Shown: positions 33,583 through 43,483, counted from the first letter of the stretch. The stretch is 57,102 bases of DNA from Bremerella sp. JC817 (GCF_040718835.1 NZ_JBFEFG010000234.1:1-57102); one strand, 5' to 3'. A program made the numbers and translations. Notes: a model not told the origin generated them from the sequence alone.

Positions 33583-35334
33583 TTACTGCACGATGTAGGT
33601 CTTGGTGCCAGAAGAAGAAGGTGCCTGCAACTGGTAATCGTTCGCACGAATCACCGGAGGCAAACCAGGCTGGTTTGTTGGGGGCAACGGACGCAGCTCC
33701 TCGGCTGGATTACCGTAGACCTGTGGTGCTTGTTCTGCTGGACGAATCACAGCCGATCGAGCGACACTGGCAGGATCTTGTGTTTCGATCACGAACGGCT
33801 TGATCGGTGCGGCTGGTGGTTGAACCGGAGCAGCGACTGCCGAAGTCTGCGGCTGCGGTGCACGCACTGGCTGGGCAACTTGAGGCAGCGGCTGTTGGTA
33901 AACCGGTTCTAACGCGGCAACACGCTCCGGCTGACGGGCTGGCTCGGCCGTCGTAGCCGCGAGCGATGGCGTTGGCTCGAGGGCTTCTTCCCCGTTCATA
34001 ATCTGTGGCAACGATGGTTCCGCTGTCTTAGGTGCCGCGGCGACTTCGGTCGGAGCTGCCGGCTGCTTGAATTCCCATACGGCCGAACCATTGGCTGCCT
34101 GCAATTTGCTGAGCACCGACGACTGGAAGTGGATCACATCGGTTGAGACCGGTTTGCCCTGGGCGATCTGCGGCTTGGTAGACGCGCCATTGGCCACCAT
34201 CTGCGGTACATCTGCCGGAGAAGGCACCTCGGCTGGCTTCGCTTCTTGGGAGTAAGGATTGACCGTCATCGCCGGCGTAACCGGCGGGCGTTCGGCCGCG
34301 ACCAGATCGGTCGGCGACATCGTTGCTTTGGGATTCACGGTTGCTGGTACGGCTGGTTCGGCCTCGGTAGCGGTCAAGTTATTGACAATCGTTGCTGGCG
34401 TGGCCGAGCGGAGCGAACTGCCCGACCAGTCGGTCTTGCGGCGGGTCGATCGCAGCGGGTTCGAGGCCACTTGGGTCGATTCTTCCAAAGCAGGCGTCGC
34501 GATCTGAGCGGTCGGAGTCATTTGCACTGGTGTTGTTTGCGTTGGCGTGCTGGCCATCAACGGAGCCTTTGATTCAGAATGCGGCTCGATCGGAGCACCA
34601 GATTCGCGTTCGCGGCGAACGTTTTCGAGTGCCAGGTTCAACGAGTTGGTTAGCGTCGGCGACGAGGTCGAGTTGCTCTTGGTCGCTTTGTCGAGCAACG
34701 CTTTGTCGGCCCATGGTGTGTTGGTGTAGTTTTCCAATTGCTGCTGGGCAACTTCCTGCGTCGAGCCCGACATCAATTCAGGCCGAGGCTTGACAACCGG
34801 AGTCGATGCCGGGGCAATGGCCGGTGCGGAAGCCATTTGCTGCGTTGCCTTCTGGCTGAAGCTACTTACCACGTCCGGCTGGGCGGCTGGTGATTGCTGC
34901 GAAGGTGCCGAGACAATCTCAGGCAGCTGTGGCATCGGGGGCTTCACTGGAGCGGACGGTACGGCTGGGTTACCAACCAGTTGTTCGGCAGGGCGAACTT
35001 CCGCGGCAGGCTTTTGAACCGGAGGAACAATACTCGGGGCCGGCGAGGCCTGGACAGGCATCTCAGCGATGGGTGCTTCGACAGCGGCCGGAGCTTCCGC
35101 TTGGCTCTTCTTGCCGAACATGCCTCCGATAAACCGAGCGAACGGTGGCAATTGCTTGGGCTGCTTGACCTTCGGTGCGACAGCCACTTCAGGCTCAGGC
35201 GCGGACTCGGCGGCGACGATTTCGTCGAGCTTCGAGTCATTTCCACGGGTGAACGGGAAGATGCAACCAGTCACGCTGACGGTCGTCGCGAGAGTGAGAG
35301 TCGCGAGGAAGCTGGGGCGAGGGGCTGCAGGCAT
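33583..35334 (-). CDS. Long Pro/Ala/Thr-rich lipoprotein of unknown function
   Basis: This 583-residue protein starts with a signal ending in a lipobox (VSVTGC, Cys 24), so it should be lipid-anchored. Nearly all of the rest is low-complexity Pro/Ala/Gln/Thr/Glu with few hydrophobic patches (for example PAAEVRPAEQLVGNPAVP). It is probably extended, reaching across the periplasm or out from the cell. The only ordered-looking pieces are around PPFARFIGGMFGKKSQ near the start and the C-terminal SSSGTKTYIVQ. It converges with the kinase-tubulin gene, 19 bases apart. No family is recognised. Confidence 0.6.
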   Translation of the reverse strand: MPAAPRPSFLATLTLATTVSVTGCIFPFTRGNDSKLDEIVAAESAPEPEVAVAPKVKQPKQLPPFARFIGGMFGKKSQAEAPAAVEAPIAEMPVQASPAPSIVPPVQKPAAEVRPAEQLVGNPAVPSAPVKPPMPQLPEIVSAPSQQSPAAQPDVVSSFSQKATQQMASAPAIAPASTPVVKPRPELMSGSTQEVAQQQLENYTNTPWADKALLDKATKSNSTSSPTLTNSLNLALENVRRERESGAPIEPHSESKAPLMASTPTQTTPVQMTPTAQIATPALEESTQVASNPLRSTRRKTDWSGSSLRSATPATIVNNLTATEAEPAVPATVNPKATMSPTDLVAAERPPVTPAMTVNPYSQEAKPAEVPSPADVPQMVANGASTKPQIAQGKPVSTDVIHFQSSVLSKLQAANGSAVWEFKQPAAPTEVAAAPKTAEPSLPQIMNGEEALEPTPSLAATTAEPARQPERVAALEPVYQQPLPQVAQPVRAPQPQTSAVAAPVQPPAAPIKPFVIETQDPASVARSAVIRPAEQAPQVYGNPAEELRPLPPTNQPGLPPVIRANDYQLQAPSSSGTKTYIVQ

Positions 35335-35494
35335 GATATTCGTCCGCTGGGCTATGTGGCAGGTCCACAGGTTTCGAGCAAGACGCGATGCCCCGATCCG
35401 AAATGGACAAAGCGTCCTTTTCGTTTTCGGCCATCCGACCGGTTCCGGTTAAGTAAACTTTGCCGATCTTACGGATGGTACTGCCGCTAGCAGC

Positions 35495-36940
35495 CTATTG
35501 GATTGGCGACATCAATCGCGACCCGCTGACCGCCAGCTGGAACCAGAACGACCGGCGCTGGATCTCGTTCGGATCGACTTCACAGCAGTGCTCGAAGTCT
35601 GCCAGCAGCATCTCTTCGACCGACTTGGCGAAGTCGGTGCTGACAACGGCGACCATGATCTCGAAGTTCAAGCGGAACGAGCGGTTATCGAGATTAGCGG
35701 TACCGACCGCGGCAATTTCGTCGTCGACCAGTAAAACCTTCTGATGCAAAAAGCCAGGCTGATAGCGGTAGAACCGGATCCGGTCCGCGATTGCCGTTTC
35801 GTAGATAAAGTGAAAGCTGGAGAGGTAGACCAGCAAATGGTCGGGCCGCTCTGGCAGCATGATCCGTACGTCGCAGCCACGAAGTGCTGCTAGCTGCAAG
35901 GCACAGATGACCTGCTTGTCGGGAACAAAATAAGGGGAAGCGATCCAGATACGTTTGCGGGCCGAATTGATGGCATGCACGAAGAACAAACCGCACGTTT
36001 CGATTGTGTCGGCGGGGCCCATCGGCACAACGACCGCGACTTCGTCGGCATCCGTCGCGGGAGCTTCGGTCCAATTCACTTCTGGCGTTTCGCCAGCTGC
36101 CCAGTACCAATCTTCCAGGAACGACCACTGCACCGCCTGCACGGCAGGGCCTTGAATGATGATGTGCGTGTCTCGCCAAGGACCAATCTTTGGAGACAGT
36201 CCGAGATATTCGTCGCCGAAGTTGTGCCCCCCGACCGCGGCCAGGTGACCGTCGACCACGACAATCTTGCGATGGTTCCGGAAGTTGAGCTGAAAGCGAT
36301 TCCCTTTGCCGCGTGTTGTATGAAAGGCCCGCACATGGATGCCTTCTTCACGAAGGTGGTTCAGAAACCGCCGCGATAGTTGATAGCTGCCGATTTCGTC
36401 GTACAAAAAGTAGATGCCGACCCCTTCCTTCGCCTTCCGGACCAGCAACTCGCGGAACCGTTCTCCGAGACCATCTTCGCGGAAAATGTACGTTTGGAAG
36501 AGGACATATTCTTTGGCGTTGGAAATCGCTTCGTAAATTGCGTCGAAGGTGGCCTCGCCGTTGACCAGCAGACGAATCGAATTGGAGTGCGTGTAAGGGA
36601 AATCGGCCAATCGTTCGAGCACCATCATTGAAGGACGCGATTCAAAATCTGCGACTACTTTCGGATCGACCGCGCGAAAAGTCTGGGTGTGCTCTTTCAT
36701 GTTCAGGCTACGAATCCGCCGCGTGTTGACGTAGCCCTGAAATTTGCTGCGACCAAAGATCCAATAAAATGGCAACGAAACGTAAGGCACCAGGACCAGC
36801 AGCAATAGCCAGGCAATTGCGCCTTGCGAAGTCCGGGCCTTCATAATCGCATCGATTGCGGCGAAAAGCCCCAGAATATGCGTGATGGTCACCAGAACAC
36901 TGACGATGGTTAACGATTGAAAGTCCAGCAAGGGATTCAA
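35495..36940 (-). CDS. cls: Cardiolipin synthase (phospholipase D family)
   Basis: This 481-residue protein has two N-terminal membrane helices (about residues 9-30 and 40-60), then two phospholipase-D halves. Each half has an HKD motif: HRKIVVVDGHLAAVGGHNFG and HQKVLLVDDEIAAVGTANLD. The QTYIFREDGLG and YFVPDKQVICALQLAALRG segments are typical of bacterial ClsA-type enzymes, which join two phosphatidylglycerols to cardiolipin in the membrane. No ATG lies near the expected N-terminus; the TTG at 36940 or the TTG three codons later (36931) with AGGA upstream are the likely starts. The enzyme call is firm. Confidence 0.93.
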   Translation of the reverse strand: MNPLLDFQSLTIVSVLVTITHILGLFAAIDAIMKARTSQGAIAWLLLLVLVPYVSLPFYWIFGRSKFQGYVNTRRIRSLNMKEHTQTFRAVDPKVVADFESRPSMMVLERLADFPYTHSNSIRLLVNGEATFDAIYEAISNAKEYVLFQTYIFREDGLGERFRELLVRKAKEGVGIYFLYDEIGSYQLSRRFLNHLREEGIHVRAFHTTRGKGNRFQLNFRNHRKIVVVDGHLAAVGGHNFGDEYLGLSPKIGPWRDTHIIIQGPAVQAVQWSFLEDWYWAAGETPEVNWTEAPATDADEVAVVVPMGPADTIETCGLFFVHAINSARKRIWIASPYFVPDKQVICALQLAALRGCDVRIMLPERPDHLLVYLSSFHFIYETAIADRIRFYRYQPGFLHQKVLLVDDEIAAVGTANLDNRSFRLNFEIMVAVVSTDFAKSVEEMLLADFEHCCEVDPNEIQRRSFWFQLAVSGSRLMSPIQ

Positions 36941-37028
36941 TTCCTATGGGCGACCCTCATTTGCTGTGGAGGCCGCATTTGCGATGATGGGACTTCGGAC
37001 GGATCAGTTTATACCGCGGAGCATTTCC

Positions 37029-37643
37029 ATGTCGATTCACATCCATCGAATCTATACCCGAGCCGGCGACGGTGGCACCACGGCCCTGGCCGGCGGCGTT
37101 CAGGTTTCCAAGTCTTCGCTCGAAGTCGAGTCGTATGGCGAATCGGACGAACTGATTAGCCACCTTGGGGTGGTGCGTGCCTTCGCGACCCAGCCTCCAA
37201 CCAGCCCTCATCCCGAAATTGCTTCCGAGACCGACGAGGTCTTTCTGAAAATCCAGAACACGCTGTACGAAGCAGGGGCCGTACTGGCCTCTGCCAATCC
37301 GCCCTCCGCCGAGGCTGTCCAGTACGATCCCAAAAATGATGGCCGGGTCAAGTTTCTCGAACAGCGGATCGATGCCTACCGGGACCGCTTTGCGGCGATC
37401 GATGGGTTTACGATCCCGGGCGACTGCATGTTAAGTGCCCATGCCCACGTTGCCCGAACCGTTTGCCGGCGGTGGGAACGTGTCCTGGTCCGACGACACG
37501 AACATGCCCCAATCGAGCCGTGGGTATTAGCTTATGCCAATCGCCTGAGCGACTATCTGTTCGCCTATACCCGCTGGGTTACAGCCTTGCTCTCGGCGAA
37601 CGAACCGCTCTGGAAAGGTAGCTCGCGGCAGGGGGAAGGCTAA
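37029..37643 (+). CDS. Cob(I)alamin adenosyltransferase, PduO type
   Basis: The ATG at 37029 has GGAG upstream and gives 204 residues; an upstream reading from 36966 is less likely. The protein shows the PduO/CobO-type signatures: IYTRAGDGGTTALAGG at the start (ATP binding), SYGESDELISHLGVVRA, the FTIPGDCMLSAHAHVARTVC helix and RRWERVL, with closing YANRLSDYLFAYTRWV. The enzyme adds the 5-deoxyadenosyl group to cobalamin for B12-dependent mutases and similar enzymes. It is a single gene, followed by a terminator. Assignment is firm. Confidence 0.93.
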   Translation: MSIHIHRIYTRAGDGGTTALAGGVQVSKSSLEVESYGESDELISHLGVVRAFATQPPTSPHPEIASETDEVFLKIQNTLYEAGAVLASANPPSAEAVQYDPKNDGRVKFLEQRIDAYRDRFAAIDGFTIPGDCMLSAHAHVARTVCRRWERVLVRRHEHAPIEPWVLAYANRLSDYLFAYTRWVTALLSANEPLWKGSSRQGEG

Positions 37644-37648
37644 GCCGC

Positions 37649-37672
37649 GGGACCGTTTTGGTCCCTATTTTC
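37649..37672 (+). terminator. Rho-independent terminator after the adenosyltransferase gene
   Basis: GGGACC and GGTCCC (6 bp) close a GTTTT loop and are followed by TATTTTC, starting five bases after the stop codon. Confidence 0.7.
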
Positions 37673-37843
37673 TGCACGAGAAGAGTCGATTTGGGACGAA
37701 TTTTACGGGCAGGCCTTGACTAGGTGAAGGGTTGCCAGATGTGTCCTATCCTTGAAATATGAATATGCACGGGGCAAATTTCCGCCGAAATTTGCCGCGC
37801 GACATGAAGTTAACGCTGCATTTCAGAAGACGAGGGCCACGTG

Positions 37844-39445
37844 ATGACGTTTCCAAGGTTGACCATCGGTTTGTTGTTGTGGGTAGTAATGGTCTGCCCC
37901 GTTCTAGCGCAAGAAGAACAAGAAAAAGCCGGCCCGGCGAAACCAGCCGAGTACATCCCGGTCACGACCATCAATCCCAACATCCCGACAGATCAATTGA
38001 AGATCATCGTCAAGCCGCTGACCAAGTCAGAGCTGGAAGGGGAAGCGAAGGCCTGGTTCGAACTGCTTCGCAATAAGGCTCGCCAGATTGCCGCCGCCCA
38101 ACTCGGGATCAAAAAGACCAACGAGGCGATGGCTGCCAATGATCAAGAGGCCGCCAAGAATACGCTCGAACAAGTCCAAGCGGTAAAAGCGAAGGCGGAA
38201 GAAGACGCCAAGAAGGCCGAGCAGCAAATCACCGAGGCCGCTCAGAAAGAACTGGGCCTGGACGGTGTGAAGGTCGGCGAACCTGCGAAAGAAGATGTGG
38301 CTGAAGGCGATCGTGCAGAAAACGCCGACGACGAATCGCCGGCCGAAGAGCCTGCCACGGAAGAAACCACCGCCGAAGTAGCGCCTGCTGAGAAAACGGC
38401 CGAAGCGGAAAAGGCAGTCGCCGATACCAAAGGGCAACTGCTTGTTGACGTCACGGTGTTGCAGGAAGAACGTTCTTCCCTGATCAACCGACTGAATATC
38501 GTGCTGACCTCGCTCGAACTGAAGGGTGGCGATGTCGCCGAGTATCGGAAATACATCAGCGCGGTTTCTCCGATTGAAGTCGACACTTCGGACGTGACGG
38601 CGACCTGGGCGACGCTGGTCGGTTGGCTGGTTTCCAAGGAAGGTGGTCAACGCATTGGCTGGAATTTGAGCGAATTCATCCTGATTCTGATCGCCAGTTG
38701 GCTGATTGCGAAATTGGTTCAAGTTGTCACGAACTGGTTGCTGGCCAAGAAGCTGCGCCTAAGCCAACTTGCCGAGAGTTTGATTGCGAGAACGATCAAA
38801 AACGTGGTGATGATCGTCGGTTTTGCGATCGCGCTAACGGCTCTCGAGATCGATATTACTCCGATCGTGGCGGCGATTGGTGCGACAGGTCTGGTCGTCG
38901 GTTTGGCATTGCAAGGCACGCTGAGCAACTTTGCCAGCGGCTTGATGATTCTGATCAATCGTCCGTTTGACGTTGGCAACGTGGTGACAGCCGGCGGAGT
39001 GACCGGGGTGATTCATCAGATGAACCTCGTTTCGACTACCTTCAAAACGTTCGACAACCAGACGATCCACGTGCCCAACAACTCGATCTGGAACAACGTG
39101 ATCACGAACATCACGGCGAATCATACCCGCCGCGTCGATATGGAATTCGGAATTGGTTACGATGACGACTTCGAGCAGGCAGAACAAATTATTCTCGATG
39201 TGGTGAACGCCCACGAGAAGGTGCTCAAGAAGCCAGAGCCGCAGGTCATCACGCACGACCTGGGCGAATCGTCTGTGAATATCGTCTGCCGACCATGGGC
39301 ACGTACCGAGGACTGGTGGCAGGTTAAAACCGAGGTCATCCGCGAAGTGAAACGCCGCTTTGACGAGGCAGGCATTTCGATTCCATTCCCTCAACAGGAT
39401 GTGCACTTCCACACCAAGATCATGCCTCCGGTCGACCAGGGTTAA
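37844..39445 (+). CDS. MscS-family mechanosensitive channel with periplasmic extension
   Basis: The ATG at 37844, after GAGG, gives 533 residues with a signal peptide (MTFPRLTIGLLLWVVMVCPVLAQ). An Ala/Glu/Lys-rich, probably coiled-coil periplasmic domain follows (about 40-240). Three membrane helices begin near residue 265 (ILILIASWLIAKLVQVVTNW). The MscS pore and beta domain carry AAIGATGLVVGLALQGTLSN, GLMILINRPFDVGNVV, and IHVPNNSIWNNVITN. The C-terminal part (KTEVIREVKRRFDEAGISIPFPQQDV) is typical of MscS proteins. The channel opens when membrane tension rises and releases solutes. Family is firm; the acidic extension is unusual and may tune gating (inference). Confidence 0.9.
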   Translation: MTFPRLTIGLLLWVVMVCPVLAQEEQEKAGPAKPAEYIPVTTINPNIPTDQLKIIVKPLTKSELEGEAKAWFELLRNKARQIAAAQLGIKKTNEAMAANDQEAAKNTLEQVQAVKAKAEEDAKKAEQQITEAAQKELGLDGVKVGEPAKEDVAEGDRAENADDESPAEEPATEETTAEVAPAEKTAEAEKAVADTKGQLLVDVTVLQEERSSLINRLNIVLTSLELKGGDVAEYRKYISAVSPIEVDTSDVTATWATLVGWLVSKEGGQRIGWNLSEFILILIASWLIAKLVQVVTNWLLAKKLRLSQLAESLIARTIKNVVMIVGFAIALTALEIDITPIVAAIGATGLVVGLALQGTLSNFASGLMILINRPFDVGNVVTAGGVTGVIHQMNLVSTTFKTFDNQTIHVPNNSIWNNVITNITANHTRRVDMEFGIGYDDDFEQAEQIILDVVNAHEKVLKKPEPQVITHDLGESSVNIVCRPWARTEDWWQVKTEVIREVKRRFDEAGISIPFPQQDVHFHTKIMPPVDQG

Positions 39446-39496
39446 TCGCGGCGGCCTTACGAGAAGGCGTCGGAAAGCAGGAAGGGATATCAGGCA

Positions 39497-41323
39497 ATGC
39501 CGGCAGACTTGGCGATCGTACTTGGGTTGTTGGTGACCTGCATTGTCTTGTTCATCCTGGATTGGCCCCGGATGGATATCGTGGCCCTGGGGGCAATGGT
39601 AGCGATGCCTGTGCTGGGGATCATTACCCCGCACGAGGCGTTCGCAGGCTTCTCAGACCCGAACGTCGTCCTGATCGCCGCGTTATTCATCATCGGCGAA
39701 GGCATTACCCGGACTGGCATCGCCCTGCAAGTCGGACGCTGGCTGGCGAGAAAAGCGGGCAACAGCGAAGCCCGCCTGATCGTCTTGCTAATGCTCAGCG
39801 TGGGGCTGCTTGGTAGCGTGATGAGTTCCACCGGGATCGTGGCGATCTTCATCCCGGTCGTGCTGAACGTAACGTCGCGGATGAAGATTCACCCAGGCCG
39901 CCTGATGATGCCGCTGAGCATCGCCGGCCTGATCAGTGGCATGATGACGCTGGTTGCCACGCCGCCGAATATGATCGTCGATAGTGCCCTCGAATCGGAA
40001 GGTGCGGAAGGCTTCGGCTTCTTTTCATTCACGCCGATGGGGCTCTCGATTCTGATCGCCGGCACGCTGTATATGTTGGTGGCAAAAAACTGGCTCGCCA
40101 ACGGAACAACGGTGGCCGGAGCGAACAATCGTCGGCGGACCTTCGCTTCGTTTATCGAAGAGTATCGTCTCGAACAGCGAGCCTTCCGCTTGCAGGTCCC
40201 CTACTCTTCCGACCTGGTGGGACGAACGCTGGGGGAACTTGATCTCCGCCAACGTAACGGCGTGAATCTGATTGGTATCGAGCGGATGGGACGTGGCCAG
40301 CCGCGACTGTTGAATCCAATTTCGCAAACGGAAGTTCGGCCCGGCGATATCTTGCTTGTCGACCTGGTCACCCCAGAAAACGACCTGCAGAAGTTCGTCG
40401 AAGAGCTAGGGCTATCGGTCTTGCCGTTGGAAGGATCGTACTTCAGCCAGCACTCGCAGAATGTTGGCATGGCGGAAGTGGCGGTCTTGCCGGAATCGGC
40501 GATGGTGGGCAAATCGCTGGTCGATCGAAAGTTCCGTACCGAGCATGGCTTGAGCGTGATTGGCCTCCGACGAGGCGGTGAAGCAATCAGTGGCAATGTG
40601 GCGGAAGAGAAACTGCGAACCGGCGACATCTTGCTGGTGATCGGGCCGTGGAAGCAGATCGATTCGTTGCGATCGCAAAAGCGAGACTTCCTGGTGTTGT
40701 CGTTGCCGGTGGAAATGGACGACGTAGCGCCCGCCATCAGTCAGGCTCCCTGGGCGTTGGCCAGTGTTGCAGTGATGATCGTGTTGATGGTCAGCGGCTG
40801 GGTGCCCAACGCGCTGGCGGCATTGATCGCTTGTTTTCTTTTAGGTGCGTCGCGCTGCGTCGATATCGAGACCGCTTACAAATCGATCCGTTGGCAAAGC
40901 ATCTTTTTAATTGTTGGCATGATGCCCTTTGCTATTGCGCTCGAGAAGACGCATGGCATCGAAATGGCGGTTTCGTTTTTGATGCGAGTGCTCGACGGAG
41001 CCGAAGTACACGTACTGATCGCCGTGCTGTTTGTGTTGACGACTGGTTTCAGCCTGGTGATCTCGAACACGGCGACCGCGATCTTGATGGCCCCGATCGC
41101 AATGAGCATGGCGAAGCAGTTGGATGTTTCGCCTTACCCGTTCGTGATGACCGTGGCGATCGCGGCTTCGGCGGCGTTCATGACACCGGTCGCTTCGCCG
41201 GTGAACACCTTGGTGATGGGACCTGGGCAGTATCGCTTCGGCGACTACATGAAGATTGGGCTCCCGTTCACATTGATTGTGATGGGGATGTGCGTTGTGC
41301 TCATCCCTTGGTGGTACGCCTAG
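39497..41323 (+). CDS. SLC13/DASS-type permease with two TrkA-C domains
   Basis: This 608-residue transporter has about ten membrane segments in two halves. The first half includes ALFIIGEGITRTGIALQVGRW and SSTGIVAIFIPVVLNV; the second includes ISNTATAILMAPIAMSMAKQ and FMTPVASPVNTLVMGPGQYRFGD. The SNT and S-x-V-N-T motifs fit the DASS/SLC13 anion transporters. Between the halves are two TrkA-C-like domains (VPYSSDLVGRTLGELDLRQR and LPESAMVGKSLVDRKFR), as in the SLC13-like bacterial proteins with regulatory nucleotide or ligand sensing. It follows the MscS gene by 51 bases and is probably co-transcribed. Substrate cannot be named from sequence; dicarboxylate or sulfate are typical. Confidence 0.85.
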   Translation: MPADLAIVLGLLVTCIVLFILDWPRMDIVALGAMVAMPVLGIITPHEAFAGFSDPNVVLIAALFIIGEGITRTGIALQVGRWLARKAGNSEARLIVLLMLSVGLLGSVMSSTGIVAIFIPVVLNVTSRMKIHPGRLMMPLSIAGLISGMMTLVATPPNMIVDSALESEGAEGFGFFSFTPMGLSILIAGTLYMLVAKNWLANGTTVAGANNRRRTFASFIEEYRLEQRAFRLQVPYSSDLVGRTLGELDLRQRNGVNLIGIERMGRGQPRLLNPISQTEVRPGDILLVDLVTPENDLQKFVEELGLSVLPLEGSYFSQHSQNVGMAEVAVLPESAMVGKSLVDRKFRTEHGLSVIGLRRGGEAISGNVAEEKLRTGDILLVIGPWKQIDSLRSQKRDFLVLSLPVEMDDVAPAISQAPWALASVAVMIVLMVSGWVPNALAALIACFLLGASRCVDIETAYKSIRWQSIFLIVGMMPFAIALEKTHGIEMAVSFLMRVLDGAEVHVLIAVLFVLTTGFSLVISNTATAILMAPIAMSMAKQLDVSPYPFVMTVAIAASAAFMTPVASPVNTLVMGPGQYRFGDYMKIGLPFTLIVMGMCVVLIPWWYA

Positions 41324-41333
41324 CAGGTTTGGC

Positions 41334-41720
41334 TTAAACCTGGTTGGCAAACCACCACATTGTTCCGCCGGAATCTCGCACTCCCCCACGCAGATCGTCA
41401 TCTTCACTGCGCTGAACTGGTTCCATGATCGCTTCTGCCCCAGCTTCGATCGCCTTGCGATAGGTCTCGATCGCATCAGGAACATAAATATGAATGTTGG
41501 CTGGCATCGGTGGCCATTGTTCGTTCCCTTCGGCCAGCATCAAGACGGTATCGTCGATGCGAACTTCCGCATGCATCACGCGGCCGTCCGGGCCATCGAA
41601 TTGCCGCAGCACTTCTGCATCGAGCACTTCTTTCAGGAAGGCGATCGTCTGCGCGGCACTGGGCACCAGCAGATATGCGGACAGCGAGTTATAACCTTCT
41701 GGCTTGAATGGTTTGGGCAT
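41334..41720 (-). CDS. VOC-family protein, PhnB/glyoxalase-like
   Basis: This 128-residue protein has the paired beta-alpha-beta-beta-beta modules of vicinal-oxygen-chelate proteins, with the PhnB-like start NSLSAYLLVPSAAQTIAFLK, the H/E metal-site positions (RVMHAEVRIDDTVLML; ENGE-type loop replaced by ADGNEQWPP) and the closing GVRDSGGTMWWFANQV. It is convergent with the SLC13 gene (10 bases). Proteins of this kind often sit with YciI-type proteins, as here. No substrate can be named. Confidence 0.85.
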   Translation of the reverse strand: MPKPFKPEGYNSLSAYLLVPSAAQTIAFLKEVLDAEVLRQFDGPDGRVMHAEVRIDDTVLMLAEGNEQWPPMPANIHIYVPDAIETYRKAIEAGAEAIMEPVQRSEDDDLRGGVRDSGGTMWWFANQV

Positions 41721-41922
41721 GGTGGCTCCGGCTGGGCAGGCTGGTGAAAGGGATGAATTTCGCAGTTTATCGCATCGAATGTCCGGGGAGGAATCGAACT
41801 CGCCTGATGTTTGTCCGAATTTTTTTGGGGGAGCCTGTCGATTCGCGTGTTGCTGGCACGACTAAGGGGTGAAGTTAAAATGCTTTCACCAACTTATAGA
41901 CCTCAACAGAAGGTACCGAATC

Positions 41923-42348
41923 ATGCGAGTAATGGTTATCGTCAAAGCGACCAAGGAATCGGAAACCGGCGTTCTCCCTTCCACGGAATTACTGGAAGCG
42001 ATGGGCAAGTTTAATGAAGAGTTGGTTGCCGCTGGCGTCATGCTTTCTGGCGATGGCCTGAAGCCAAGTTCGGCTGGTGCTCGCGTGACGTTCTCTGGCG
42101 ACGAACGAATCGTCACCGATGGTCCTTTCGCGGAAACGAAAGAACTGGTCGCCGGTTATTGGGTCTGGAAGGTTGACTCGATGGCCGACGCGATTGCGTG
42201 GGTCAAGAAGTGCCCTCCTCCGATGGAAGGCGAATCGGTGATCGAGATCCGTCCGTTTTATGAATTGGAAGACTTCGCCGAAATCGATCCGACCGGCGAG
42301 TTGCTGGAAAACGAACGAAAGATGCGCGAAGAACTGGAAGGCAAGTAA
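41923..42348 (+). CDS. YciI/DGPF-domain protein
   Basis: The ATG at 41923 has AGAAGG eight bases upstream and gives 141 residues. The DGPF motif is present (IVTDGPFAETKELVAGYWVW), together with the MRVMVIVKATKESETG start and a LEAMGKFNEELVAAGVMLSG helix of the YCII family. In many bacteria such genes sit with ECF sigma factors and VOC proteins and are thought to act on small metabolites. Here the neighbours are a VOC protein and an HTH regulator with a SnoaL-like domain. Family firm, reaction unknown. Confidence 0.9.
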   Translation: MRVMVIVKATKESETGVLPSTELLEAMGKFNEELVAAGVMLSGDGLKPSSAGARVTFSGDERIVTDGPFAETKELVAGYWVWKVDSMADAIAWVKKCPPPMEGESVIEIRPFYELEDFAEIDPTGELLENERKMREELEGK

Positions 42349-42356
42349 GCAGGTAT

Positions 42357-43010
42357 TTACTCAGGTTTCGGAGCGGAGCTGTCACGCAAAATGGCAGCTC
42401 CGGCCGCCGTGTCGTAACAGTCGTCCAGAAGCATCAGCTTGCCTCGCTTGAACATCAGCAGGTGCGATACCCGGATGGGCGTCTCCATTGGACGACCGAT
42501 CGGATGAATCCACGAGTCGCCCCAGATGATCGCATTGGGACCCTGGCAAAAGTACTGGAAGTGTTTGGTATGGTCGTGCCCTTTCGGGACTTCCAGAATC
42601 GAGAAGAAGATCTGAAACATGCGGTCCGTCGCGTCGATTCCCACATGTTCACCCGCGAATGGGATCTCTTCCGGATTGCCTGCCACTCGAAATACGCAGT
42701 CCTCAGCGAGGAAGTCACGAATGTGACTGACAGTGTCTTTCTGGTAGGTGTACACCGCGTGGATAAATCGCTGTGCCAGGGCTACTGGGTCGCATGCCAG
42801 ATCTTCCCAATAAATCTGCTGCTCTTCTTCTTCACTGAAGGCATCCGCCAGGTCGACGATCGTCTCAAGAGCGATCGGTGAACCTGCCTCTGCCTTGCTG
42901 ATCAGACGCTCGCTGTAGCCTGCTCGCTTCGCCAGATCGGATTGGGTCCAACCGTTGCGGAGGCGTAGCTGTCGCAGGAAGTCGCGATTACATGCATATG
43001 TGCGATTCAT
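42357..43010 (-). CDS. HTH-XRE regulator with SnoaL-like domain
   Basis: The start at 43010 (MNRTYACNRDFLRQ) gives 217 residues; a longer reading is possible. The first 65 residues form a Cro/C1-type helix-turn-helix (NGWTQSDLAKRAGYSERLIS then KAEAGSPIALETIVDLADAF). The rest (about 85-205) has the cone-shaped SnoaL/NTF2-like pattern (DTVSHIRDFLAEDCVFRVAG and a DRMFQIFFSILEVP helix), a fold that binds or converts small molecules. It is convergent with the YciI gene (8 bases). It probably senses a ligand through the second domain and regulates nearby genes (inference). Confidence 0.8.
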   Translation of the reverse strand: MNRTYACNRDFLRQLRLRNGWTQSDLAKRAGYSERLISKAEAGSPIALETIVDLADAFSEEEEQQIYWEDLACDPVALAQRFIHAVYTYQKDTVSHIRDFLAEDCVFRVAGNPEEIPFAGEHVGIDATDRMFQIFFSILEVPKGHDHTKHFQYFCQGPNAIIWGDSWIHPIGRPMETPIRVSHLLMFKRGKLMLLDDCYDTAAGAAILRDSSAPKPE

Positions 43011-43483
43011 TTTCTGCGTATTGTGACACTCACGTTGTGGGGATTCGCGTCGGATTTGCAACTGGCAGAGTCGTCTCCGACGATCTATCAGCCACCATAT
43101 TCAGAGATACAAAAAGAACCATTCTGCTAGTAGGGGGACATAAACTGTTACCTCGCAACTAGATATAAACTTCAATCGATCTGCGGTTGCGAACTTCGTT
43201 TCTTTGCCAAGCTCGTTCATGCCGTGGGGCAACCAGAGCACTTCTCGGTTGAGGCAACTTGGTCGCTCACAATGTGTCTTTCGTTGCCATCAACAACACC
43301 TTGAGGGGGAATCCTTAAACGCGCATTTGCGATTTGAAATGCCAGACGTTTTGCGGATGTTTTCCTCCGGCTCTTATGCTTACGCGTCAAATCGGAAATG
43401 GGTGGACAGTAACGAGGCACAATTTTGAGCGGAAAATTTGTTCGCAAATTTTTCTGAAATTGACCATGGTTTCATGCCACCTT
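43011..43483. other. Intergenic stretch, no gene seen
   Basis: No protein-coding frame with a convincing start or motif was found. The part near 43430-43470 is A/T-rich and could hold a rightward promoter for the structured segment that follows. Confidence 0.4.
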
